NCBI GenBank assembly: GCA_028714275.1
Contig: JAQTMP010000019.1
Location: 1 to 13,302 of the forward strand
Direction: 5' to 3'
Source of the DNA: Candidatus Paceibacterota bacterium
GTDB taxonomy: Bacteria; Patescibacteriota; Minisyncoccia; Phycocordibacterales; CAINVO01
DNA length: 13,302 nt
Position numbers and translations under genes: made by a program. The notes below the pieces were generated by a model. The model worked only from the letters and a program-made list of their open reading frames with translations. It was not told the origin of the DNA and did no database searches. Below, one piece after another: positions 1-5,588 of this stretch. The first letter of the stretch is position 1; the number at the start of each line of letters is the position of its first letter.

Positions 1-31
1 GCTCTCGAGGGTTCGAATCCCTCCCTCTCCG
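1..31 (+). tRNA. tRNA-Ser, 3' part (cut by window edge)
   Basis: The window opens inside a tRNA. The T arm is clear: stem GAGGG (7-11), loop TTCGAAT (12-18), stem CCCTC (19-23). It is followed by the 3' acceptor strand CCTCTCC (24-30) and discriminator G (31). A G discriminator, an acceptor expecting GGAGAGG at the 5' end, and GC-rich bases before the T arm that could be the end of a long variable arm all fit tRNA-Ser. The next bases are CAC, so CCA is not encoded. The anticodon lies outside the window, so the isoacceptor is unknown. Confidence 0.8.
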
Positions 32-33
32 CA

Positions 34-76
34 CAGGCAAAAGATACCCGCCCATAGGGCGGTTTTCTTTTGCCTG
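34..76 (+). terminator. Nested hairpin terminator after tRNA-Ser
   Basis: An inner stem CCGCCC (48-53) / GGGCGG (57-62) with loop ATA is followed at once by the T-rich run TTTTCTTTT, the layout of an intrinsic terminator. An outer stem CAGGCAAAAGA (34-44) / TCTTTTGCCTG (66-76) extends it, so the A-rich left side and T-rich right side would let it work on either strand. It starts 2 nt after the tRNA discriminator base. Confidence 0.8.
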
Positions 77-110
77 ATGCGTTGAGACGGGAGGTGATGA
101 GAAAGGCGGA

Positions 111-182
111 AGCATTTTTTCAGTAGAAAAAATGCTGAGCCTGGGTCGCGAGTTCCGAGCTGCAGCGAGGAAACTCGTGACC
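111..182 (+). other. Two tandem hairpins upstream of the 227-883 gene
   Basis: The first hairpin is a perfect 10-bp stem, AGCATTTTTT (111-120) / AAAAAATGCT (127-136), with a 6-nt loop. The second pairs 144-156 with 169-182 (about 13 bp, one bulged A, one G-U) around the loop 157-168. Both are stable by eye, but neither is followed by a T run, so they are not standard terminators. They could be part of a small RNA, a dispersed palindrome or a processing site; I cannot tell which. Confidence 0.5.
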
Positions 183-191
183 GAATCCCCC

Positions 192-220
192 GTGACCAAA
201 TTCCCCACCTAAGCTATACT
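192..220 (+). promoter_or_regulatory. Promoter for the 227-883 gene (leaderless layout)
   Basis: The -35-like GTGACC (192-197), 17 bp of spacer and the -10 TATACT (215-220) end six bases before the ATG at 227. Transcription would start at about the A of the start codon, giving a leaderless mRNA, and no Shine-Dalgarno is visible. The -35 lies in the second unit of a tandem direct repeat: CGTGACCGAATCCCC (176-190) and CGTGACCAAATTCCCC (191-206). Confidence 0.55.
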
Positions 221-226
221 ACCCAC

Positions 227-883
227 ATGACAAAAGAATTTCACTTAGAAACTCAAAATACCGAAATTCAGCCAAACTATCGGGAAAAAATTCTTAGCAT
301 CATCAACGACACTGAAGAACGTGTCCGTGTAGTTGATCTAGAAAGGGACCAGGCCATGTCCAAGGAGGTTCATACCAAAAAAAATATAGATGCCCGAAAA
401 GAAATTATCGAATTTGAAAAGGTAAGAAAAGATGTATGCGAGGCTTTTGGAGTCCCTATGGATGAAGAACATGTCTTCATTTATATGCCCGAAACAATAA
501 ACGGCGCTGCAGTTCTACAGAGAGCCTTTCGAGCCTTTTATGTCTTGATTGACGCCCTTAAAAAAGAATCCTTTTATGGTGAGGGGCGTATAGACCACAA
601 CACCCTCCTTAGAAACCTTGCTTCAATGGCTTCAAAGGCCGAAGAAACCGAAATTCAACTTGCCGATATCTATAATGGCATAGACACAGATCCTCCTCGT
701 TATATTATTTTTAAAGGATTTGTGAGCAAGACCGAAGAAGGCTTTAGAGATCTCAGTCAAAACTCAAGAAAAGTTTTGGAAACCCCTGTCTTCGATGCTC
801 AAGGAAGAAAAATTGAAACGCCTTCAAACTGGTTTATCACGGGACACAATATAAAATCATCTTCAGCTGAGCCTAGTAAATAG
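227..883 (+). CDS. Hypothetical protein, 218 aa, soluble
   Basis: I do not recognise this family. The protein is hydrophilic and rich in Glu/Lys, with long predicted helical stretches (about residues 15-70 and 125-150) and no signal peptide or membrane segment. A middle part around residues 75-120 (AFGVPMDEEHVFIYMPE, then a helix with FRAFYVLIDALK) looks like a folded core. The C-terminal 15 residues are Ser-rich and probably disordered. The ATG at 227 is supported by a -10 box six bases upstream. It stands alone between a tRNA terminator and a membrane-protein gene that has its own promoter. Coding is likely from length, codon texture and the promoter; the function is unknown. Confidence 0.75.
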   Translation: MTKEFHLETQNTEIQPNYREKILSIINDTEERVRVVDLERDQAMSKEVHTKKNIDARKEIIEFEKVRKDVCEAFGVPMDEEHVFIYMPETINGAAVLQRAFRAFYVLIDALKKESFYGEGRIDHNTLLRNLASMASKAEETEIQLADIYNGIDTDPPRYIIFKGFVSKTEEGFRDLSQNSRKVLETPVFDAQGRKIETPSNWFITGHNIKSSSAEPSK

Positions 884-932
884 TTATCCCTATTTTTTAA
901 CAACTGCACTACCTCACGCATTTTGTCCGTGA

Positions 933-938
933 TATAAT
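933..938 (+). promoter_or_regulatory. -10 box TATAAT before the 947-1420 gene
   Basis: A perfect TATAAT sits eight bases before the ATG at 947, so the transcript would begin at or next to the start codon. There is no Shine-Dalgarno, and no good -35 is seen at 16-18 bp. Confidence 0.55.
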
Positions 939-946
939 ATTTCCAT

Positions 947-1420
947 ATGGCCACCCATCCCACCTTCACCTGGAGCGCTCACGAGTATGTCTATCAAAAA
1001 AAGACTGCCGACTGGTTTTGGGCCGTTGGCATTATTACTATTTCTGCCGCTGTCATCACGATTATTTTTGGCAATATTCTATTTGCCATCCTTATCCTTG
1101 TCGGAGCGGCTGCTCTCACTCTCTTTGCCGCTCGCGAGCCTCATCTCGTCAATTTTAAAATTGACGAGCGAGGTCTTTACGTAGAAAAAAACCTCTACCC
1201 TTTTGCGACCCTCGAATCTTTTTGGGTGGAACACAACGACCACCTCGGTTTTCCTTCAAAGATTTTAGTCAAATCCAAAAAGCGTATCATGCCTCTGATT
1301 GTTATTCCTTTAGATGAAGTAGACCCTCAAGACATTCATGATGTTCTCGATCTTTACCTAAAAGAAGAAGAGCACATCGAGCCCCTTTCGCAAAAATTGA
1401 TGGAATATCTTGGTTTCTAA
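947..1420 (+). CDS. Membrane protein, two TM helices, PH-like C-terminal domain
   Basis: The N-terminal 20 residues are aromatic-rich (FTWSAHEYVYQKK). Two hydrophobic helices follow at about residues 23-41 and 43-61 as a tight hairpin, then a cytosolic beta-rich domain (about 68-157) with the pattern of a bacterial PH-like fold: NFKIDERGLYVEKNLYPFATLESFWV, ILVKSKKRIMPLIVIPLDEVD, ending in an amphipathic helix. I know this architecture from small conserved membrane proteins of Patescibacteria, where no function has been assigned. The ATG is set by the TATAAT box eight bases upstream. It is the last protein gene before tRNA-Arg and probably belongs to the stable chromosome. Confidence 0.85.
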   Translation: MATHPTFTWSAHEYVYQKKTADWFWAVGIITISAAVITIIFGNILFAILILVGAAALTLFAAREPHLVNFKIDERGLYVEKNLYPFATLESFWVEHNDHLGFPSKILVKSKKRIMPLIVIPLDEVDPQDIHDVLDLYLKEEEHIEPLSQKLMEYLGF

Positions 1421-1489
1421 AGCATTTTGATTTTGGCCGTCTTTGTGTTATTTTGATTGGGCGCCATAAAATCCAAGCGCAAAAAGTTA

Positions 1490-1561
1490 GTCCTCGTCGT
1501 TCAATGGATAGGACATGAGTTTGCGGAACTCAAAATTTAGGTTCGATTCCTAACGAGGGCA
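1490..1561 (+). tRNA. tRNA-Arg, anticodon GCG
   Basis: A complete 72-nt cloverleaf is seen. The acceptor GTCCTCG (1490-1496) pairs with CGAGGGC (1554-1560) with one G-U, and the discriminator A is 1561. The D stem is GTTC/GGAC with loop AATGGATA, where A20 is a known arginine identity base. The anticodon stem is TGAGT/ACTCA with loop TTGCGGA, so the anticodon at 1523-1525 is GCG and reads CGC and CGU. The variable loop is 4 nt, and the T stem TTAGG/CCTAA carries loop TTCGATT. G36-G37 fits TrmD methylation. CCA is not encoded. The accessory region begins immediately after its 3' end. Confidence 0.93.
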
Positions 1562-1566
1562 CAAAC
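1541..1566 (+). repeat. tRNA-Arg 3'-end repeat, left copy (candidate attachment site)
   Basis: The segment GTTCGATTCC-N6-GGGCACAAAC covers the T loop, the 3' end of tRNA-Arg and the next few bases. It recurs at 3632-3657 with the same 6-nt gap (21 of 26 positions identical, all mismatches in the gap). The two copies bound a 2.1-kb accessory block, the layout left by integration at a tRNA 3' end. No integrase gene lies between them. Confidence 0.5.
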
Positions 1567-1617
1567 AAGGCAGACGCGGAGGCCTCATAATTCTCCGTAA
1601 GATCGTAAGATGATGGA

Positions 1618-1646
1618 TTGAAAAACGTCTCAAAAATTGATAGTAT
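1618..1646 (+). promoter_or_regulatory. Promoter for the Panacea/PemK operon
   Basis: TTGAAA (1618-1623), 17 bp of spacer and TAGTAT (1641-1646) end six bases before the ATG at 1653. The start point would fall on the start codon and no Shine-Dalgarno is seen, as for other genes in this window. A toxin-antitoxin operon is often autorepressed, but no obvious palindromic operator is visible here. Confidence 0.5.
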
Positions 1647-1652
1647 ACAAAT

Positions 1653-2258
1653 ATGATTACTTCGCCTGAAACAAGCTACAAAAAAGCGACCCAGGCCCTG
1701 AATTTTCTCGCCCGAAAGAAAGACGGAAAGATAAACAAGATGAAGGCTATTAAGCTCATCTATCTTGCTGATCGTCTTCATATTCGCAAATACGGTCGTC
1801 CAGTTATCGGGGATATGTATTGGGCAATGAAAATGGGTCCGGTCGGCTCTCGAGTTAAGAGAGCGGCAGAGCTTTCGAATATGTCGGAAGATGCTTTGTC
1901 GTATGCGAAGAAGTATATACAACCCGCTGACGACAAGAAACACTATGTCGCTTCAGTCAAAGCTGTTGATTTTGATGTCTTTTCAAAAACAGACCTTGAA
2001 TGTCTTGAGGCTGTGTATGGTCAATTTTCAGACAAAGACCAGTTTGAGCTACGAGATATAACTCACCAATACCCCGAGTGGTTGAAGCATGAGCGTGATC
2101 TTAAGGCGGGAAAGAAGCGAGCACAGATGGATTATGGTGATTTCTTTCTAAGCACTGAAAAGAACGATCCGTTGTTTGCGGAAAATAAAGCTGATCTTAC
2201 TTTAGCAAAAGAGACTTTTGATGAAATAAAAGAGGTTGCGGAATTCTTTGCTCGTTAA
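1653..2258 (+). CDS. Panacea-domain (DUF4065) antitoxin
   Basis: This 201-aa soluble protein shows the DUF4065/SocA-like Panacea signature at about residues 10-70: helix YKKATQALNFLARKK, then MKAIKLIYLADRLHIRKYG, then PVIGDMYWAMKMGPV, matching the family pattern K-L-x-Y-x-A-D ... G-P-V. Panacea domains are known as antitoxin modules that pair with many unrelated toxins and neutralise them by direct binding. The C-terminal part (about 95-201) is helical and charged. The next gene, 13 bp downstream on the same strand, encodes a PemK/MazF-like protein, so the two form an antitoxin-first operon. The ATG fits a promoter ending six bases upstream. Family assignment is firm; the antitoxin role is inferred from domain and neighbour. 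Confidence 0.87.
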   Translation: MITSPETSYKKATQALNFLARKKDGKINKMKAIKLIYLADRLHIRKYGRPVIGDMYWAMKMGPVGSRVKRAAELSNMSEDALSYAKKYIQPADDKKHYVASVKAVDFDVFSKTDLECLEAVYGQFSDKDQFELRDITHQYPEWLKHERDLKAGKKRAQMDYGDFFLSTEKNDPLFAENKADLTLAKETFDEIKEVAEFFAR

Positions 2259-2271
2259 TTACTAAAATGCA

Positions 2272-2715
2272 ATGGATATTCCGATTAAGGTTCGTGTACC
2301 GCTATGCATCGAGCAAGGATCGGTATTCAATTTTTTCGTAGATCATAACGATCCAAAGAGACAATCAAAGAATCGCTATTTCGTAGTGATGAACAAAAAT
2401 CCGAAAGCAGACACACTTCTTATCCTTGTTACTTCTACCACCCAAGCAGCAAAGAAACTAGAGTTTGTTAAAAAAGCGGGGATAAGCGAAAAGACCATTA
2501 TATCAGTCTCGTCTCGTGAATACGGAGTATTTTCCATGGATAGCGTTTTTAACTGCAATGAAGTATTTGAAATATCCATGACTGATCTTATAAGAAGGAT
2601 CGAGGACACTGGTTCGATGAATTATCCAAAAATGTCTGACGAGGTCATCGCAAAGATTATCGCAGGTATAACTGAAAGTCCGAGTGTTTCGGAGGCGAAT
2701 AAAAAACTCCTGTAG
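2272..2715 (+). CDS. PemK/MazF-like toxin of the Panacea pair
   Basis: A 147-aa protein with the small beta-barrel pattern of PemK/MazF ribonucleases. An early strand with EQGSVFNFFVDHNDP is followed by the basic RYFVVMNKNPKADTLLILVTST core (about 36-57), then strands TIISVSSREYGVF and SMDSVFNCNEVFEI, and a C-terminal helix. MazF-family proteins cleave mRNA or tRNA and are held inactive by a cognate antitoxin. Here the upstream partner is a Panacea protein rather than a MazE/AbrB-type antitoxin. The ATG at 2272 lies 13 bp after the antitoxin stop and has no clear Shine-Dalgarno; co-transcription is likely. The family match is by motif only, and catalytic residues cannot be fixed without an alignment. 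Confidence 0.75.
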   Translation: MDIPIKVRVPLCIEQGSVFNFFVDHNDPKRQSKNRYFVVMNKNPKADTLLILVTSTTQAAKKLEFVKKAGISEKTIISVSSREYGVFSMDSVFNCNEVFEISMTDLIRRIEDTGSMNYPKMSDEVIAKIIAGITESPSVSEANKKLL

Positions 2716-2832
2716 TCTATTTTTCGTTTGTTTCTAGTGGAGAGATAGTTTCAAAGCTGAGGCATAGCCTAATAAATTTCGCAAAGCGTCGGACTTAATA
2801 AAACCCCGATTTTATGGTAGATTTTAGCTAAC

Positions 2833-3558
2833 GTGATTACTAAAGAGAAAATTTTAGAGGAGATAAAACGAACCGCAAAAGAGAATGGCGGGATACTTCT
2901 GGGCACCAGCAGATTTGAGAAAGAGACTGGCATAAAACCGCACGAGTGGGGTAAATATTGGGCAAGAATTGGAGATGCTCAGAAAGAAGCGGGTTTTTCT
3001 CCCAACCAACGCCAAGGAGCTTACGACGATGTATTTATATTCGAACAAATAATTAAATTGATCCGTAAGTTGGGAAAGTTTCCAACAGTCAGAGAGTTCA
3101 TCATAGAAAAAAATAATAATCGAGAATTTCCATCTGCCGGCGGAGCCTTGAAACGTCTTGGGGGGCAGGAACAAATAGCCTCAAAAATAATCGGGTATTG
3201 TAAAGACAAAGTGGGTTACGAAGATATTCTTGAAATATGTGTAACTGTTACTAAAAATTCTAAGAGTAGTGAAGCCAACGAAGTTGACGATAATCATGCC
3301 GCGGGAGCAGTCTACCTTTTCAAACATGGTAAGTATTACAAGATTGGGAAATCAAATGATACTGTTCGGCGTGGGCATGAATTAAGAATTCAGTTGCCTG
3401 AAAATTTGGATTTGATACACGAGATAAAAACAGATGATCCGAGCGGTATCGAAGCATATTGGCACAAACGATTTGAAACAAAGAGAATGAACGGCGAATG
3501 GTTTGATCTGAATCCATCGGATATAAAAGCCTTCAAACGCTGGAAACGAATATATTGA
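2833..3558 (+). CDS. GIY-YIG nuclease-like protein with N-terminal homing-endonuclease-type repeats
   Basis: The 241-aa product has two parts. Residues about 6-56 and 68-123 are two diverged copies of a helical module (ILEEIKRTAKENGG ... WARIGDAQKEAGF; FEQIIKLIRKLGKFPTVREF ... ALKRLGG) like the DNA-binding repeats attached to phage homing endonucleases. Residues 158-235 form a GIY-YIG domain of the T5orf172/MUG113 type: GAVYLF (Y161), YYKIGKS (168-174), R180 in TVRRGHEL, E207 in GIEAYWHKRF, and the closing GEWFDL (221-226). The start is GTG at 2833; no ATG or Shine-Dalgarno is seen nearby. It is the last gene before the second tRNA-like repeat and could be a mobility or restriction-like nuclease. 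The cleavage target is unknown. Confidence 0.82.
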   Translation: MITKEKILEEIKRTAKENGGILLGTSRFEKETGIKPHEWGKYWARIGDAQKEAGFSPNQRQGAYDDVFIFEQIIKLIRKLGKFPTVREFIIEKNNNREFPSAGGALKRLGGQEQIASKIIGYCKDKVGYEDILEICVTVTKNSKSSEANEVDDNHAAGAVYLFKHGKYYKIGKSNDTVRRGHELRIQLPENLDLIHEIKTDDPSGIEAYWHKRFETKRMNGEWFDLNPSDIKAFKRWKRIY

Positions 3559-3631
3559 TGCCCTATGCGGAGGCCTTATTTCAGAATATAAGAAATTCCC
3601 AGCAAAGCGTTGCAGGGCTTGATTTCAAAAA

Positions 3632-3657
3632 GTTCGATTCCCATGTGGGGCACAAAC
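3632..3657 (+). repeat. tRNA-like 3'-end repeat, right copy
   Basis: GTTCGATTCC-N6-GGGCACAAAC repeats the tRNA-Arg 3' end of 1541-1566, but with CATGTG in the gap, so the acceptor half reads GTGGGGC instead of CGAGGGC. The preceding bases (AAAAA) cannot pair with CCCAT as a T stem, so this is a fragment and not a tRNA gene. It may be the far end of an integrated block, or the 3' tip of a different tRNA brought in by recombination. A 10-bp word, GCGGAGGCCT, also occurs near both ends (1576-1585 and 3567-3576). Confidence 0.45.
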
Positions 3658-3773
3658 TATCACTTATTATACTATCCGAAATACCCTTTATTTCGTTGGT
3701 TTTTCTGGTACTAGCGATGTTATAGTAAGCCTGTTCAAACTCCAAAAGTGCAGTGAATAATGGACCCGTATGA

Positions 3774-4085
3774 GATTTTATTATAACTCCATCCGTAGAA
3801 GCTCATTGGAGAATGGGAGATAAACACGAAGCTATTAATGATCCGACGCTTTTCTACTGCTTTGTCAGTATTCTGCAAAATACTCATTCCTTTGACTTCT
3901 ATATCGTTCCTAGTGCGGTTGTAGCTAAGTTCATTCAGGAGTCACATAAGTACTGGTTGAGCGGAAAGGATACTCGAAGTGATTCTAAAATGAGGTCGTT
4001 CATGCTTGGTAAAAAAGGCGGTGAATACAAGCTTGATATGCCATTAGCCGAAGATTACAAGGGAAAGTGGGACTTTTTGAAGTAG
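3774..4085 (+). pseudogene. Truncated gene remnant, C-terminal part of an unidentified protein
   Basis: The frame is open from just after a TGA at 3771 to the stop at 4083-4085. The first ATG is at 3813, but residues before it (DFIITPSVEAHWR) read like ordinary protein continuing into MGDKHEAINDP, so that ATG is probably not the original start. The body, with LFYCFVSIL, FDFYIVPSAVVAKF, SHKYWLSG and a closing KGKWDFLK, resembles the C-terminal part of small hypothetical proteins found near restriction or mobile genes; I cannot name the family. No promoter or Shine-Dalgarno is seen upstream, and 3658-3773 holds nothing I can support. A short expressed 90-aa protein from 3813 remains possible. 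Confidence 0.5.
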
Positions 4086-4143
4086 AGATTTCCGCTTAAT
4101 TTATTTGAATATTAATTGATTAGCGACAGCGAAAGAATACCAA

Positions 4144-4434
4144 TTAATTTTCTATCTGAAACTCAATTGAGTGTGTTTTGCTTAAAATGTTCAAGCTTGC
4201 CTTAACTGAGGAGTTTTCAGTATTTTTCAATATTAATTTCTTACCAAATTTATTGTGTAAGGGTGTCAGAAATTCATCTCCCCAAGACGGCGAGAAAGTT
4301 ATCACACCTGAAAAATCAACAACGATATTATCTTCATCGTTAATATGGATTCTGTTTTCGTAGGCTTTGAAAGCTTCCCTTCCTCTCTCACGAAAAACCA
4401 ATGTTGTCCCGAATTTTACAAGTTGAATTTGCAT
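4144..4434 (-). CDS. STAS-like DUF4325 protein, partner of the upstream GHKL ATPase
   Basis: Starting at the ATG at 4434 the product is 96 aa (MQIQLVKFGTTLVFRERG...), a single STAS-like domain of the DUF4325 type. Its hallmark is strand IVVDFSGVITF (37-47) followed by SPSWGDEF (48-55), the loop-helix position where SpoIIAA/RsbV-type anti-anti-sigma factors carry their phosphorylated serine; S48 and S50 are candidates. A longer open frame to 4479 exists but would overlap the upstream gene. The shorter start has TATAAT (4442-4447, minus strand) seven bases before it. The upstream gene ends 20 bp away, so the two are clearly linked. A partner-switch role is inferred, not shown. Confidence 0.78.
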   Translation of the reverse strand: MQIQLVKFGTTLVFRERGREAFKAYENRIHINDEDNIVVDFSGVITFSPSWGDEFLTPLHNKFGKKLILKNTENSSVKASLNILSKTHSIEFQIEN

Positions 4435-4441
4435 CCTATTG

Positions 4442-4447
4442 ATTATA
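4442..4447 (-). promoter_or_regulatory. -10 box TATAAT before the DUF4325 gene
   Basis: A perfect TATAAT on the minus strand sits in the 20-bp gap after the MerR-GHKL gene, seven bases before the ATG at 4434. This would give the STAS gene its own leaderless transcript in addition to read-through from upstream. No convincing -35 is seen. Confidence 0.4.
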
Positions 4448-4454
4448 ATTAAAT

Positions 4455-5186
4455 TTAAAATTTGATAAAGGCGATACACCCTCTAACGTACTGAATTGCG
4501 TTTGTAATATTTAGGTCCGAGGAATTGTGTTTTATCTCCAGTTGAGCAGCACCTGACTGAAATCTTAAACTTATCGGATTAGCAGCCACTACGCTTCTTA
4601 CATATTTCAAACCGTTTCCACGAGATTCTTTTGTTCTACCAGATATTATCTCTGTGAAGGCAATAGATATCGCTTCTTCGTGTGACACAAGATTAAGGAC
4701 TGCTTTCTTAAGAGTTGTAAGGATTCCTTGTCCTCTATCCGCAAGAATCACTTCCTTGTTTGGTATGTCATAGAGAAATAAAATACCCGAAACATCAGGC
4801 CATTGGCCTATGTTGTGATCGAAGGAGTTTCCTCCAATCTCCCCGCAAATTGAAACCACTAAAGGAAAAATTTCCTCGAGTCCAGGGGTTTCTTGGAGCT
4901 CCGTTTGAAATTTACCTAGACGTGTTTGGAAAACGGCACTATTTTCTGAATATATACGTGGAGGAATACCCGAGACATTTCCTGTTGAACTTGAAGCCCA
5001 CTTAAAAGCAATCTCATACAGAGTGTTTGGAAAAAAGGTTAAATCTATTTCCCTATAAAACCTGTTACCATCTGGAGACTTTCGAACAGCTCTTAATTTA
5101 CCGCTTTCATCCCAACGACGCAGCGTATTAACCGAAACTTTTAATATTTCTGCCGCTTCCCCTATAGATATAAGCTTTTCATCCAT
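4455..5186 (-). CDS. MerR-type HTH fused to a GHKL (HATPase) domain
   Basis: From the ATG at 5186 the product is 243 aa; an ATG at 5195 would add three residues, giving the 246-aa numbering used here. Residues 8-50 are a MerR/excisionase-type winged HTH (ISIGEAAEILKVSVNTLRRW, then SGKLRAVRKSPDGNRFYR). Residues about 95-225 are a GHKL ATP-binding fold: N box EIGGNSFDHN (119-128), G1 box DRGQGI (153-158) and G2 box RGNGL (192-196). There is no histidine-kinase H box, so this resembles RsbW-like anti-sigma kinases rather than two-component sensors. The link (50-95) has no known motif. The STAS-like gene follows 20 bp downstream. TATAAT overlaps the upstream ATG, which favours the start at 5186. 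I infer an ATP-dependent DNA-binding regulator; its input signal is unknown. Confidence 0.82.
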   Translation of the reverse strand: MDEKLISIGEAAEILKVSVNTLRRWDESGKLRAVRKSPDGNRFYREIDLTFFPNTLYEIAFKWASSSTGNVSGIPPRIYSENSAVFQTRLGKFQTELQETPGLEEIFPLVVSICGEIGGNSFDHNIGQWPDVSGILFLYDIPNKEVILADRGQGILTTLKKAVLNLVSHEEAISIAFTEIISGRTKESRGNGLKYVRSVVAANPISLRFQSGAAQLEIKHNSSDLNITNAIQYVRGCIAFIKF

Positions 5187-5193
5187 TACGTCC

Positions 5194-5222
5194 ATTATAG
5201 CCTAGTTTTTATAAATATGTAA
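5194..5222 (-). promoter_or_regulatory. Promoter for the MerR-GHKL gene
   Basis: On the minus strand, TTACAT (5217-5222), 17 bp of spacer and TATAAT (5194-5199) lead directly to the ATG at 5186, seven bases after the -10. This predicts a leaderless mRNA starting at that codon. The -35 edge is only three bases from the first CTACCCA repeat at 5226, so a protein bound to the array could block or help polymerase. Confidence 0.5.
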
Positions 5223-5225
5223 TAC

Positions 5226-5295
5226 CTACCCACAAAACTTGCGATATCTACCCATTCTGGTAATATCTACTCATTATTAACGTTAAACCTACTCA
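5226..5295 (+). promoter_or_regulatory. Four direct CTACYCA repeats between the divergent operons (candidate operator)
   Basis: CTACCCA at 5226-5232 and 5248-5254 and CTACTCA at 5267-5273 and 5289-5295 recur at 22, 19 and 22 bp, close to two helical turns, so all four would lie on about the same DNA face. Flanking bases are partly shared (TAATA or GATAT in front, T-rich behind). A possible plus-strand promoter, TTGCGA (5239-5244) -16 bp- TAATAT (5261-5266), contains the second repeat in its spacer, and the third repeat covers its start point. A 10-bp palindrome, TTAACGTTAA (5277-5286), lies between repeats three and four. Confidence 0.6.
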
Positions 5296-5297
5296 TC

Positions 5298-5588
5298 ATG
5301 GCTGTAAGAATCACATGCATAACTAAAGACGGGGGTAATCATTCAAATCCACATGAGGCAATAACTTCATTTGGATGGGTGAACGAAGAGACACGTGCAG
5401 CTGGCAAAAGTTCAATGAGAGAAATGATCGATTTTCTTGAAAAACAAGGTGGCAAAGCGTACGTGAAGGACAGGTACAACAACATAGCTTACATAGGAGT
5501 ATTTGTGTCTTCTTTTGGAAACAAATACCTGAGAACCTACGCTGATCGACAATGGACTGACAACTTACTGTCACTCCCAGAATGCTAA
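5298..5588 (+). CDS. DUF3892 family protein
   Basis: A 96-aa protein with the DUF3892 pattern from end to end: start VRITCITKDGG, then HEAITSFGWVNE, a central MREMIDFLEKQGGKAYV, and the closing KYLRTYADRQW and TDNLLSLPEC. The family is small, single-domain and of unknown function, and is often found beside mobile or defence-type genes. The start has no Shine-Dalgarno and comes two bases after the fourth CTACTCA repeat. Its stop codon directly abuts the ATG of the DUF3800 gene, so the two are translated together. It is divergent from the MerR-GHKL gene, whose product is the obvious candidate regulator. Confidence 0.82.
   Translation: MAVRITCITKDGGNHSNPHEAITSFGWVNEETRAAGKSSMREMIDFLEKQGGKAYVKDRYNNIAYIGVFVSSFGNKYLRTYADRQWTDNLLSLPEC

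Noticed and set aside
1530..1943. Minus-strand open frame of 137 codons
   Set aside because: Its C-terminal part is the antisense of tRNA-Arg and the rest is antisense to the Panacea gene; no promoter or family features.
3560..3652. Possible tRNA or tmRNA end formed by GCCCTAT pairing with GTGGGGC
   Set aside because: The acceptor-like ends can pair with wobble, but there is no D arm, no anticodon arm and the T stem (AAAAG/CCCAT) does not pair.
4111..4148. Inverted repeat ATTAATTG / CAATTAAT between the 3774-4085 remnant and the STAS gene
   Set aside because: Eight AT-only pairs with a 22-nt loop are too weak to call a terminator in such AT-rich sequence.
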